Origin: Diphasiastrum complanatum
Lineage: Eukaryota > Streptophyta > Lycopodiopsida > Lycopodiales > Lycopodiaceae
Assembly (NCBI GenBank): GCA_029204225.1
Contig: CM055110.1
Location: forward strand, 19,331,109 to 19,395,108
DNA: 64,000 nucleotides
Direction: 5' to 3'
Below, in pieces: positions 10,076 to 25,000 of the stretch. Each line of letters starts with the position of its first letter. The stretch's first letter is position 1. The notes below the pieces were generated by a model. That model ran no database searches, was not told where the DNA came from, and saw nothing but the letters and a program-made list of their open reading frames with translations. Both the position numbers and the translations under genes were made by a program.

Positions 10076-13000
10076 AGTGTTGAACTGAAAAACGTCGCCT
10101 ATAAGGACCATTTTTTTGGTGACAGGGTTTTTCTCTGTTGAGCCACCAACAATAATTATTGACTTGTTCACCACCACCCATGCAAATTCTATATGAGAAT
10201 CAGGTTTTGGCATTGAAGGCACTACATTCCACTCTTTTCCTCCAGGTTCTAGCATGTATACATCACTGAAGACAACCTGCAGATGAGGCATAAATAGTCA
10301 ACACCTAGTAAAAATGTTGACATACTTAAGCTTTAAAGCCAGCACCATACTTGATGATCATTGAAAATTCTCCTCACAAACACGACATATACATGGACAC
10401 CAGACTAGCCAAAATAGGATATATAAGAAAATAAAGCTGCCAACTCCATATTGTGCTCATAAAAATACAAGCCTATGAAACTAGGAAACATGACTAGACA
10501 TCAACTCTATGCAATAAACTAAACATCAACTCGATGCAATAAATAATGAGCTTGTGTACAACATTTGGTATCAATACTCACAAGGGAACAATACCTCAAG
10601 CTTCCGAGAGCATTTAAAAATAGGTGAACCAGGTTTCGCGATGAAGTCACCTTCTTGACCCCCTATAACATATAGGCGATTGTCCACGACCACACAGGCT
10701 CTGAAAACAAGAAGAGCTAGAACGTGACTCCAAAAATTTTGACAAATCAAACACCATCAGTAAATGAAAAATTGAAGCTGACAGCAATTGCTAAAGAGGA
10801 AACAGAAAAACCAATTTCCGATAAGAAAATTTTGGACTCTTGTCAATGGTTGTAGGAAAGTAATGCCAAGAACCAAGGATTGAATTGAAAATTCAAAAGC
10901 TGCTATCTTTTCAATAATGTGACCCTCCTCATGGAGGAGCTTGTCAAGGGCACTTTGAATCCCTTTCCCTTTTGTAAATTTGTAACGTGTAATTATCAAC
11001 GGTAAATGGCTAAGTCATCGACCTATGGAGACAATTTTAAATTACTAGCGTATAGATGGCTAAGGGGGTATTAGATCTCGTGAATCTGCTGGACTGAACT
11101 TCTAGAAAGTAGAAGCGTCGACCGGTCAACAAGACGCGTGTCACATGCTCACTAGGATACTTGGTCCAGTGCATGAGTTACACTTGTGACTGTTCAACAA
11201 GACATGTGTCATGTGCTCATTGGGACACTTGGTCTAGAGTGACAGATGTCAGACAGTCTACGTACTAGCTTGCCTATGTGTGAGGGTACTGCAAAGTGGC
11301 AAATGTCGATTGTGCATGAAGTTTGCCATGTGTCGCGAAGTTAGGATGTGTCAGGGTTAAGGGGTGCTTGAGGGGATATAGGGCGAAGCTTGCCATGCAT
11401 TTCCTATCTTATTCCTATGCAGCTATGGTTGGGAGGAGACTTGCAACAGAGCTCTCACGTTAGCTTGATAATCTATGTATTGTGACTTGAAATTGATAAA
11501 GAGACAATTTTCTGAGTAATTCTTGTGTTTTAACTTGGGGTTTGTGAGCTTGTGTACAACATTTGTTGGTATCAAAGCAAGAGATTTACTTGGATCGACT
11601 GTGGATTCGAATGCTGGAAATTCCTTTGCAATCAGGGCTTTACCTGCCTAGTGGACCATCGCCCCTCTACATATAGGTTTTGCTGATCTTTGCTCTAGTT
11701 TGGATAGTTCAATCATTTAAATTTCAGTAAAACTGTGGAGAAAACCCTTGTTGGCTCCATCGCTGCTCTGCAAACAGCTGTTCCCTGTCCATCACTGAAT
11801 TATTTCAGGCTATCTCCACATTGTCAAGGCTTCAAAAACTCCAAAATGCTACTGTCCTAAATCGCTCGTCTGCTGAGCATTTACTCACTGAAATTCAGGA
11901 AAGGTTGAGGTGAAATCAGGGTATAAACATCTATCAAACATGTTTTGCAACAGGTTCCCTGCTCAACTGTAAACTCCAATGCAGCCATGTGGTAGAGATG
12001 TTCAAGTTCTATTTGACACTGGGGTCCTCTCATAATGTGTTGATTCCAACTTTGGTACAAAAGTTGAGTACTCAATGTTTTATAGAAAGTATGTTAAAAA
12101 ATACTCCTATGTTGCCCAAAAACGAAGGTTTTTCTTGCGCTTCACGTAGTTTACTTCTTAGTACTACATAAACAATACAAAATTGCCATTATAATGGCCA
12201 ATCTCAAGTGCTAAAACTTCAATGCACACAATAATTGACTAGATTTATCAAATTTCAAACCCAAACCACCATTCAAAATTGAACAAACCCATGCTTCAAA
12301 TTGAAATATAACTATGTGGCATGATCAAACAAGATTCAAAATCAAATATAACCTCGATGCATTATGCATAATCAAATCAATTACATAAGTCACAAAAGAC
12401 ATAAATGCCCGACTACTATCTATGGGGAGTACTTCTTCAACTATGAGAGGCACATGAGCTTGCCACTCTGAATGGCTTATCGAGATGGCAACATTCTTGC
12501 CACCTTCATAGTGGCAGCCATAGTGTTGTGGATTATTTCACCATCTCTTATACCGTTCATCCCAGATCTTATTGTTTCTCCTTCCACCTATTCGAACCAT
12601 TCTTTTCTCACACTATCCCTTGACACCATGACATGTCAATCTCCACCCACTCCCTCTACCCTACCAAGAGCAACCAGATACACCTTTGACCATGAGCACA
12701 CACAGTTGTATAGGGATTCTCTCTCCTCTCTACTCCAGTATTTTCCATATGACAAAAAACTCCAAACCCAAGCCACCTTCCTTACAGCTATGCTTCAAAC
12801 ATCTGCTTCCATGTCCTTTCCATCCAAATATCATAAGCGTCACTCCCCTACTCGTTCTCGTCAACCACATAAACCGTGGTATGATGCGCTTTGTAAATAT
12901 CTCCATCTTCAAGTCAAACATGCCCAACCACATCCAAGATAGCTTCTTCTCAGCCTCTGATCTTCAATAGACCTGAAATATGCTTTTGATCCACAAGTTC

Positions 13001-16000
13001 TACTCACAAAACAAAGGTTTGTAAGATCTGATCAGCAGTGCAATGCATAATCATGCTAGAACTTGATCAAACATCCAAATATCACCATAAATGAAAACCT
13101 TACTAAAAATAACAGCCAACTAGCTCTGATACCATGTGAAAAAGTGGATCTTGAATGGATCCAAACTCCCAAAATACTTGGCTAAGATCTTTGCACAACA
13201 AGCTACAAAAGCTAGAAATGGCAAAGCATCCTAATGCTACCTTTGATACACATGAACTTGACAAAGCATTTAAGAGACAAAAGAAACTAATAAAAGGTAC
13301 TGATGGCAGTCAAAAACAACATCATACCAGCCCTACAACAGCAGCCTACCACTTTTGGAAACCTCTTAAGATCATACACAAAAGCTTGAAGACAATACAC
13401 AAAGCAATGCTCTCAATGGAGGAAGAAACGGTGACAATGATCTATTGATCTCTCTCAACAATACAATAAGTTTCTCCAATCTGTTCTCCACAAATTTCAG
13501 CCTAATATAGGTGAGAGAGATGACTCTCTCTCCTCTCTCTAGAACTTAGGACCCAATTTTAGGGCACCAGTAGCCTAAAATAGCCAATTTTGGCCTATAT
13601 GTCCAAATAATATGATTTTGGTGTCATTTCGAAGGTCCTGAAGTTTGGGACTTCTTTAATATGAAATATATACTAAAATAAAAGTATCTAGGCCTCTTTC
13701 ACATGTGTAAAAGGTTAGATCCAAAACTATGTACAAAAATTGCCAATTTAGGCCTTAAACTAGCTAGGAAATATTGACAATTTTCACACATACTATCCTC
13801 AAAGGGTCATCAATAATCATATGAAACTTTGTCTGTCTAGATGAGGTCCTGGCATTGAAATCTCCGGCCAAAAGTATGTAACCACGCTCAGAATAAAGAA
13901 GAATATTTGAAGAGAGATCGGCATATGGGGAACCAATGCTATCAGCAAAACTAGAAGACTCTAGAGGAAAATAACAGAGTGCTAGGTACAAATCCCTGTC
14001 AAGCCCAATACTCCAACCAGGAAATTGACGCCATAGGTAACATGTATGATCCTGTTGAACCAGATCAATGATAGGCTGTAATGAATCCCTGTGTAAGCAT
14101 GCTATACCACCAGAACCTCTGCCCCCCACAGACCTGATCTCTGAGCGAAAAACGAAAAACCATCTGAAGCCCTGAAACTCCAGTAGTCCCCTAAAATGAC
14201 TCTCATGAGACTCTGTGAAGAGAAGTATACCCCCCTGTGCGATAAAGCCTGCTAAATCTCCTGTTGCTGATGAAGAATGAATACCATTACAGTTCCATAG
14301 CCTGATACGAAGGTGAGGTGCATGTAGGTGGCGCGGGTGAAATGGACAGGGTCTCGAGCTGCTCCCATGCCCGAGAACCCCAGCTTCCTAGGTGCTGGAG
14401 GTAGATGGCCCTCGATCCAAATATTGAACCTGCCCATCACCATAAACGGCAAAACGTCCTGATGCTTTAGCTTCCTGAAAATTTTTCTTGCGTTCTTGAA
14501 CTTGGATATAGGTAAGATCCTCATCCAAGAAGATCTGTGTGCCTTTTAATTTAGATTTGAGTCTCGATATTTTGATTCGTTCCTCTCTTGATATGAAACG
14601 GATAATGAGAGTAGAATTGTCCTTTTTGGTTCGCCATGCCTTATCCAATCCAGCTGCATTGAAACTCAACGTAGTATCTAAAAAGGATTTTGCCTCTTTC
14701 ATAGCATCTTGAGTGTCGAGAACACCTCGAACTCGGACATTGAGAGATTTGAAGTCACGTAGTTTTTCTTTAGAGATAGTAGCTGAAATAACAGTAGACA
14801 TATGAGCAGCATTACCGTCTTCTTTTTGGAATAATGAAGCCCACGATTTTGTAGCCTCCTTATGTTCACTGAGATGTCCCTCCAACTCATTAATTTTGTT
14901 TGTCACTGGGGATGGCGTTCCCTCCAAGCTCTGAATTTTCTGCTTAAGAACCTTGTTATCTGGAAGTAGCGTCATCATTGATATCTTAAGTTGCTGTACC
15001 TCAAGTCGTAGAGCATCCACCTCTGCTTTTAAATACCCCTCAAACTCCTTTCTTGGTTTGTAGATATCGTCTTCAAGAAGGGAATTCTTAGAAGACAGCA
15101 CTTCCGATGAGGGGACATCTACTACCGCTGACTGTGTTTCCAGCGCTGGATCAGCAACCTTGGAGGCTGTGGAGGCATTGGGAACCGAAGAGATGGTACT
15201 GTCCTTGGTAGAAGTGCTGGCAGCAGCAGTAGTACTACTGTCAACGATGGCTACAGCAGTGTTAGATGAATCAATGAAGGTTTTTCCAAGAATTTGATCT
15301 ATGAGCAGTCTGTGTCTATCTGGCACCTTAATCCACCAATTCCAAAAGTGTAATTATCATCAACCTTCACCACCCAAAGCACGACGAAATGACTAAAAAA
15401 ATGGGCCAAAGAAAAATGATGCCTTTTTGAGCTATGTGGTGTCGAGAATCTGGTGCAAGTCCTGGCTTTGAATTCCGATCATTAGAGAAAGTTATGGTCA
15501 AAAACTTAAATTGTTAGGTGCTAGAAAATATCCAACCTCCATGTGGCCTGGAAAGTGCTCTAATACCATGTTATGGAATTATATATTTGGCATCACAACA
15601 CACATTAAGGTATTCCACCTTTTCATAATCGGCCTTTTCAGAATCAGAGAAATTCGGGGTTCAGGCGATTCTATATCAGGGTCTACAAGTAAGAACTTGA
15701 AAGGATTGGTCTAGCTAAACAAATGTCATTTCTACAAAAATAAATAAAGTATACTGATTGGCTTGTATTTCACATAACTTACGTTTTAGCATTAGTTAAA
15801 TAATAAAAATAGCCACTACAAAGTGGTGACTAATGAGTGCACACAACAATCAACTCCATTTGACCCAATTGGGCTCAAAGGACTGTCTTAAATTTTGACG
15901 CTTGAAAAGCAATGCACTAGCAGAAACAACCCATTTGAGATATAGGGGGCCCATCAGGGGAAGGGCCATATTCTCTCACATATGAATTGAGCCCTACCTT

Positions 16001-19000
16001 TTTGAAAAGGAACTACAATTCTTTAAGGAAAGAATCACAGTTTAGTGAAACATAGCACCACATAAGAGCAATAGATCATAAAAGATGAAGCAAATAAAGC
16101 CCTTTATATCGTTGGGCAGAATTTTGCCCAATAGTTGTTCTCTTCTAATTGAGCAATTAAAGAACAGCACACTTGGCAGTCCAACTGTGGAATATATATT
16201 CAATTGGCCATGGTCCAAGTCAAATCAATTACAAAGCAGAAAAAAAGATAAGCAGTTTTGCCTACCATCCTACGAGATATATGGGGTTTGTGCTTGTCTT
16301 ACTAAATGCCTTGATTGCTAGAAACTAGAAACTGTTTGGCTTCGTAAAAAAAATTGTAATCATCTGCAGCGTTTGCAGCAATTTGTCAAGCATACTTTTG
16401 AAAAGGAGATAAGAGTATCTTATTTCAATATCCATGCTGGATTTCAAGAAAAATATGATCCTTTTGCTGACTGTCAAATAAACCTTTTCAACTGACTATA
16501 GTTCACAAATAAGTAACTTTAGCTGAAAATAGTGATACAAATGAGCACTGTTGCAGATTTTGGGTTGGCAGCTCCAAATAAGGTGATGTCGTTAAATCAA
16601 AATGGCTTCAAGTATGCTTCCAGAGTTGATTACAGGAGAAAAATCAAAAACATTTACTTGATTGATATTATAATGCCTCAACCCAAGATGTTTAAAAGCA
16701 AGTGATACCTATGTGGGCCACCACGAGGAATGGGAATCTCAGAACGCCACTCAGATTCAACAGCTTTACCATTATCCACGGCAATACTCCAATGTTCTAG
16801 GGCAGGATCATATCTATTCTCCTTGCTCCCTCCCATCACATGCAACCGACCCTTCCAAAGCTGTGTTGCAGGAGCATACCTGGAAAAAGAGAAAGATCCA
16901 ATTATGACCATCTTAGACTTCACTGAGTTAACAGATGAAGCTGTCTGTTAATTAAGCTTTGTACCTGCAAAGAAGTACTTCCTCAGTCGAAGGCTGAGGG
17001 CTCTAATTGGTGAATAGAAAGGAGGCCAGATGCATTTGCAATTTCAAAAAAACAAAGCCAATAAACACAAGCATACCAAGGAACCAAATCAACCATTGAT
17101 AGCACAGCATTGTCTTACCAACAATACCCCAGGGCGTATGCTGTGGGGATCCATGAAGTCTTTAGAAGAATAGCATCCTCCATTGATTAGTCAACATAGT
17201 TACTTGCATAACATGTATGTGACAGACAGTACATGTGTGCATAATTGGCACACATATGCTAAGTTTCCAATAGAGTGGACAAAGTCATAAAAGATACGTC
17301 ATAAACTAATTTTAGCACACTTTGTTATTAACTATGCTTCCATAAACCTGACAACATGCAAAGGATAAACAAACATAATAGAATCCTCCACTCCAAAGAC
17401 CAAAAGCATCAGCTCAATTTTTTGGCCAAGGGGCCATAACTCGAAGGTCAAATTGGGCTCATCAGATTTTTGTTTATGCTATCGCCCAAAATAACTATGA
17501 TTCAAATCTTGCATCCCAAGAAAGTTTTGAAACAAAGGGCCAAGAACTAGAAACAAATGTAAATCTTGGCACTTCTTGCAAGTCTCCAATTTACAAATCT
17601 AAAGAGTCAAAGACCTTAGAGAGGAGGTGAAGTATTTGGACCCGGAGTTGCAAGTTTTAAAGGATAGTTGGGTGAAGTACGGTTGTACAATTTTGTTATG
17701 ACTGTTCTAATACCACATCAACATGTGGTCCAAGCTATCTAAATGATGCCTCAATTGTGTTTGTGCTAGTAAGATAGAGGATCATTTGGATGCAAATAGG
17801 AGTGGAAAATATTCCTTTGTTCTCTCCTAGTGGGGGGAATTGGAAAATACGCTTCCTGATCCACAAAAAGTGAAGAAACAAGTTCAGGGATGCAACCAGA
17901 GAGGCTAGTGTACATGCTAATGAACAAGATAAAAGTAGAGGATTTGAGAAGATGGAGGTTAATATTGATGCAATTGAGAGAGAACTAGAGGCATTTGAAG
18001 ATGTCAAAGAAAACATATAGAGACCTTAGAGATGTCGAGCAGCCAACACAAAATCACGGTTGTAGATGTCGAGGTGGCTTCTGCCCCTGAGGATCTTGAT
18101 GATGAGACGAACGCTGCCACTAAGGAAGCCTGTAAGTTGTAACATAGGAAATTTGAGTCGATGCTCGAGCTAAAGATTGGATGAAAGTCTGAGGCCCAGC
18201 ATCCAGGCTCAAGTAAAAGCCTAATGTCGAGGGCCAGTGTCGAGCCCATATGTTGGCGTGCGTACATGGGCCTTGCCCAAGAATAGTGATAATCACAAGA
18301 ATTAAGCTACAAATTCAAGAAAAACATAAGCATTCATGTTGATAACACAATAGAAGCAATTGCAACAACAAAATTCATCAAGTTAGAATTGAAATAGTAA
18401 AGAAGTACACCAATCATTATAGGCATCATATTAGAAACAGATTCATGTGAATTGGGCCCAAGTGACTTAGCGATTATAATCCCTAGGGCTCACAATCACA
18501 AAGAAGAGTGGATCAGTTCCATATCCCTCACGATGCCAATAACCTAAAGATGCTAAAATTTTACAATTGAATATTTATAGCCAAATTCAAAAGTAAACGA
18601 ACACTATCACTAGTTGGCTTACCCTCTCATGGTGGCTAGCTTCTAGCTACTAGTTTGAAGGGTCTAAGGAGGACATTCATTAAGGTTAATAGATCCTTCT
18701 GGGCCCAACAAATTCACATGGATTATTCATCAATTACTTTATGCCATACTAGAATTACATGACACTCTCCTTACTTAAATATGTTTGTCCTCAAAAATGT
18801 GGACATCTGCTAAGTAAATATTGTTGGAGAATCAATCATAATCCCAATGAATATTATGGTATGAAATTTAGTTGTTGAATCAAGTGTTCCTTGATTATCT
18901 TTCCATCTTTCAACATTGTGTCCCCATTTTCAACTTTTTGACGCATCAATACCATTTTTCCTTCATTATCCAATGGTGGTACAGCTACACATCTCTTTCA

Positions 19001-22000
19001 TAGACTTACATGGAACACAATGCGTCTAGGTTGTTGATGGTAAATCTAGCGCATAATCCAATTCACAACCCTTCTTCACAATTTTGAAAGGCCGAGTAGT
19101 ATCACAGAGCCAACTTCTCACTCTGAGTTTGCTTAAGTTAGCATACATGTCAAGTCGTAATGTATACAAAATCAACTTGGGCCAACTTACAAAAATATCA
19201 GCTTTTTATCAACAAGATGTTTCATCTTGTGTTGTGCTTTTCTCAGATGCTCCCAGTTAGGCTTCAAAATATCTTGCATGTGTTGCAGTTGATCGGTAAC
19301 TTAAAGAGCTATTATCTTACTCAAGTCCATATTTACTGGTTGTAGTGGTTCATGAAACCCCAATTTAAGAAACAATGACATTCCTTTTTAAACATGAAGA
19401 GTGCCATTATAGCAAAATTCTACTAAATACAACCAATCTACCCACTTTACCTAATCTGACACGTGATGTCATAAATAGCAATCCAACAACCGATTGACTC
19501 ATCAATCAATCTCTAGATGGAAAGTTGTACTCACTCACAAGTTACTACCTAATTCTTTCATAGATCCTTTTCATAAATGTCAAATAAACTTACTTCCCTT
19601 GTCACAAATGATATCCTTTCGTATACCACTAACCTAAATACATTCTTCATAAATATCTATGCTATATGGGGTGCACTTTCAATAGTTTTGAAAGCATAAA
19701 ATGAGCATATTTAGTAAGTCAAGCCACAACCACATAAATACCATCATATCCTCCTCTTGTTATTAACATGGTATAAACTCCATGCTTATCTTCAACCAAC
19801 GTTGTGAAAGTATTACAGTGGTTGTAAAGACCTTTGTTGCTTCACATGCTCCACCTTGTGTACCTTACATGAAGTGCACTCTTGTACAAGATTGTACATA
19901 GTTTCTTTTACTCAAGTCATTTGAACATACCGCTCACGTTCTCATATGAATAATACAATGTCCAATCTTAGGAGATGAATGTAATTCACACAGCACATGT
20001 GGAATGAGCCCCAAATTAGAAGCAAGTACAATTATGTTGTAATCATAGCTCAAGACCTGCTCCCTCCATCAATATGGCAGGTAATGAAAGATGTGGAATT
20101 CTAAAATTCTTCCCAAATCTCTCTCAAAACATCGTCTTCCATATGTGCCTGCTATAAAGACTTCTCCTTCGATACCCTACGAATATCAACCAAATTAGAG
20201 CTAGACATCAAGGAAACTTTTTCATCTCAGCACCGTCTACCGTAGACTCCCACTATGATGTCCCATGCCACCGTAGTCCATCCAGCAAGACACAAGACTC
20301 ACCGTCCACATGACAGGAATCAATGATCCATGAATGAAGGTACCACTAGGGCTCTCACCAAGCCAGACATACTCATAGCCCACGAGTCCTTGACCTAGCA
20401 TATTTGGTAATTCCACCTCCTAAGATCAAAACTCGGTGTGCCACTTCCAAGGATTCTAACTCGAGCCTCGAGGACTCTAATATCATCCACCCCCAAAATG
20501 ATATTGTATGGTCCAATTTCAAAAATGTGAAAGAGAGTTTGTGATAATGCCCAGTTTGCATATCAACCTTTGTGTGATCTTATTACAATACTAAACCACA
20601 GTTTTCAAGAGATTTGTTATTGGGTAAGTATAAGAAAACTCCCTAGATCTAACCCATGGATACCCCAATATAAGATACTATTGGTTGGGAGATTAGACCA
20701 TCCATAGAGTAAATCCATACTCACGCCCTTCCCATAAGAAACTACATTGGCATCCAAGATCAACCCCTAGAATAGTAGTTGTGGCATCCCATACCATAAC
20801 CCACCTCCAATCCAAGAGATGCAAAATAATGGATGACCTAGAGGACTCACAATCATTCGAGCATAGAATAATCAATGATCAACCACAAGCATTATTGCGA
20901 CTAACAGAGGAAGTGTTAAATGGCTCAATGATGCCTCTGTTGGACGAGCAGCTGGCAGTACGCTGGGTGACCGTGTATGTCACAGGTCCATGACGGGGTA
21001 TGGGGGTGGTGCCTCAGAGTCACGCACTGATTGCGGGTAGTGGATTTCATGGAACCATGGGGACTGATCACCCCTTGCATGGCAGCCATGTGCCCCTGGC
21101 CCAGAATAGTAATCAAATAGACTCGAGAGAAGGGCACCTACGGTTGGGTGAATCATTCCTCACAACGGCCATCAAAGTCTGAGAGCTCTTGCAGATAGGA
21201 GTGTGACGATTGGTATCAGAGCTTCATTCCAGAGAGAGAATCGCCCTTTTAGAGAGAGAAAGTGGAGAAATCTTCAATTTTTGCTCGTTCTTGAGTGACT
21301 TAGTGGGGGGAAAAGGTGGAGACAGCTTCTTAAGGTGTTATAGAACCTCCAGCGCTGCTGATCTTGCCCAAGAGATCGATTGATTTGCTGTTTTTTGGAT
21401 CAGAATTCTTCAAAATGTCCTACAGGTCCATTGCTGCCTAGGAAAGGGAAAAGTCAGCACTTCAATTGGGCAAAAATTCTCCTACAGGTGTCGGATTGCA
21501 CTGAGATTTTGGCAGGCTATTGTGGGTACTGAATCGCTGCCCAGGAAGGCTCTAGCCCAAGAAAAATCGTAAACAATCTCTGATTTTGTCAAAAGGTCAG
21601 ATTTTGCACCATTTTTTGGGCCGTAGCAGTTGAAGTCTCATAACTTTCTTGGCTTTTGTCCGTTTGACCTGAAATTTAACACGGAGCATCCTCAGAGGAG
21701 GGCGACCTACTTCAGCTCTACCTCATGCCCATCTGAAAATAAAAAAAAAAGGCTATTCACCGCTGTTTATAGGCTGTTTTTTCACTTGTTTTGGGAAAAA
21801 GAAAATCGACAAAGTTCTTTTGGGGCGACTTCCTCACTATCAACCGTACGACGCTATATTGTGGAACCAAGGAGTGATCTACCTTCGCTGAAATTTCTGT
21901 TTTCTGTTTTCCCTTGTTGCAAGAAAAAAATTGTTTTTGTCAGTTTTACGTTAATTGCGAGAGAAAAGAGAGGGAAAGTTTGTGTTTCTGAGCTATTTTC

Positions 22001-25000
22001 TTCCCTGTATACAATATGGCTGAGGACCGAGTTGATATTCCTACTAGTCCACCAGTTGCTCTCCAGTCTCCACCAGTTTGTCCCGAACATATCGTATTTA
22101 CCCCTGACCGTAATCCTAGTACGGTGATGACGAGTCCGCTGCGGGTGTTTGTCCGTCCGTGCAGGTTCGCATGGACAGCATGGAGAGGACCATGGCAGAG
22201 ATGCGCACTATGTTATCTTCGATTGCTGGAAACTACGCGTCCTCTTCACAGTATCCTCCACTACACCCCTTGCAATTCCCTTCTCACATGTCACCTCAGT
22301 TTCCTGTTCCACCCTCAAGGCGATCTGTATATGCCGATCCTCCAATTCCATTCCCAGAAGATAAAGATGTCAAACTTGCTAAGTTTTCTGGAAATTCTCC
22401 GCAGAGAACTACTGATGTGGTGGATCAATGGGTGCATAAACGAGAAGAGTGTTTTGTTCTTAAAAGACCTCCAACTGATGAAGGTTGGAGAATTCAAAAA
22501 GCTGCTTACCATTAAACTGATTTTGCTAACAGGTGGTGGCGGAAATTGCTCAAGTCAAACTAGTGCCCAACCACTTGGGTTGAATTCAAGTGGGCCTTCA
22601 AGGCTCAGTTCATTCCTCTACACGAGCATGTACCTGCAACGGACGCGTGGTTTTTGCAACGTCAGAAACACTACAGTGTGCAGGAGTATGCTGATAAGGC
22701 TCATCAAGACTCCGGAAGAGATTCCTTCCTCATTCCACACAATAGGTGTCAAACTCCCTCTCTGATCTTCTCTTCAAACCTTGCTAATTTCCTGCACATA
22801 CAAGCATCAAATTACTTCTAACACAAGATAGAGTTGGCTGCCTTGTCTCCTCCCAGCCTTTGCTGCATAGATTCTGATCTGGAATGCCTCTCTCTAGGCT
22901 CACTTATCCAAAATCCTCAAGCACCCCTTAACCCTGACCCTTCCAAAATCTCGACACATGGCCAACTCCATGTACAGTCGACACTTGTCACTTGGCAATA
23001 CCCTGACACATAGGCAAGTGAGTAGGCTGACATGTGTCACTCATCCATTGGACCAAATGTCCCAGTGGGCATGTGACACGTGTCAGGTTTGACCGGTCAA
23101 CCCTGACATGTGTCACTCATTTACTGGACCAAGTGTCCCAGTGAGCATATGACATGTGTCACGTTGACTAGTCAACGCTCCTAATTTTTAGGAGGTCAGT
23201 CCAGCCACTCCGAATTAATGACCCAGTACCCTCCCATACCCAAGCAACATGCGACTCCGAGGCTCAGAAACATCATTAACAACTTTATTTACATTTCTGT
23301 TACAAAGGTCACCACAGGCCGGTGACTTAGCCATTTCTGCATTTACAAGAAGTACATCTATAAGTAAAAACAGTAAACAACCAAGACAGGGAGTAAAGCT
23401 GTAACATCCCTTCCCCCCTCAGGTAACATCGTCCGCGATGGCAAAGCTAGGGTATTGTGCACACAGACTGTGCGCGGAAAATCTAACTTATAAGAAACAT
23501 CACTGATTCTTTTAACAATTTTCCAGGGTCCACAATAACGCAGGGACAACTTGTAACATTTGCCCGTCTTAAGGGTCTTAGAGTCCTTGGGTAGGAGAAA
23601 CACCATGTCTCCTACCACAAACTCTCTAGGCGTGCGATGCTGATCAGCATATGACTTTGCTCGATCCATCGCTTGCCTAATGTTAACCTTCGCTAACTCA
23701 AGCATTTCATTCATTTGAGTTAGAAAATTAACCGCACTAGGCACTCTCTGAGGAATTCCTACTGTAACAGGGCTAGCTGGCCTAAATCCATAGTTAAGCT
23801 CGAAAGGACTCATCTTAGTACTCACATTTTTCTTGTCATTGTAAGCAAACTCCTTCTCCCACTGAGTTTGCTTATCCCCAACAAATGCCCTAAGCATATC
23901 CTCTAGGGTCTGGTTGACTCTCTCAGTTTGGCCATCCGTTTCAGGATGCTCCGTACTGCTCATTCTCAATTGGACTTCAAGTTTGGCCATAACTGTAGTC
24001 CAAAAGTTTCCAGTGAATCGAGTATCCCTGTCAAACACTATGGATAACGGTAATCCATGAAGTCTGAACACATGCTCGATAAACAAATTAGCTACTCCAG
24101 CCGCATCAATCTTTTTACGCGTTGGAATAAAATGAGCCATTTTCGTGAGTCTGTCAACTACGACCAAGACAAAATCATGCTGCAACTGCGTGCGAGGCAA
24201 GTTGGTGACAAAATCCATGGAGATACTCTCCCATCTTCCTTCTGGCACAGGTAGTGGGTGTAAAACTCCACGAGGTTTAATCCTTTCAGCTTTAGTGACT
24301 TGGCACTTCAAACAGTGCGTCACGTAATGGTAAACATCTTTTTTAAGCTTAGGCCACCAGAAGTTATGTAAGATCAACTCATAGGTCTTATCCACACCAG
24401 GATGACCTGCACTAGGGCTATCATGACATAAATGGACAATCTTCCTACGCAGCTCCTCACAAGCTGGAATGAGAAGTTTGCCATTTCTCCTGATCATACC
24501 TATGGTATATTTAAGATAAGTGTGAGTCAAGAGACCAAAACTCTCATCCTGAGATTCTACTTGCGCGAGATTTGCCTCCCTCAAAATTCCTTGACAATGA
24601 GGATCCTCTTGCTAAGCCTGTCTAATCTCAGCAATCAGGTCATTTTCTATGACCACAAAAGACATCTGATACAATATCCGAGATAATGCATCAGCCACAC
24701 GATTTTTGGCACCTTTCTTGTACCGAATTTCCATGTGAAATTCCTGCATCAACTCAGCCCACCTGTCTTGCCGCCCTCTTAGGTCCGGCTGGTTGCAGAA
24801 ATATCTCAAAGTGTTAGGTCGGTGTACACATAGAATTCCGCACCATACAAATAATGCCTCCATGCCTTCAAAGCATGGATAATGGCAAACAACTCTTTCT
24901 CATGAGTTGAATAATTCTTCTGTGCAGGGTTGAGCTTCTTGCTTTCAAAGGCCACAGGCCTACCCTCTTGCATCAGAACTGCCCCAACGGCAATGTCACT

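Noticed and set aside
13155-13448. 97-codon basic protein frame
   Set aside because: It lies wholly inside an LTR with inverted TGTGAAAA/TTTTCACA ends and shows no family signature.
21630-22127. 165-codon frame before the gypsy gag
   Set aside because: It covers the untranslated leader and runs out of frame with gag.
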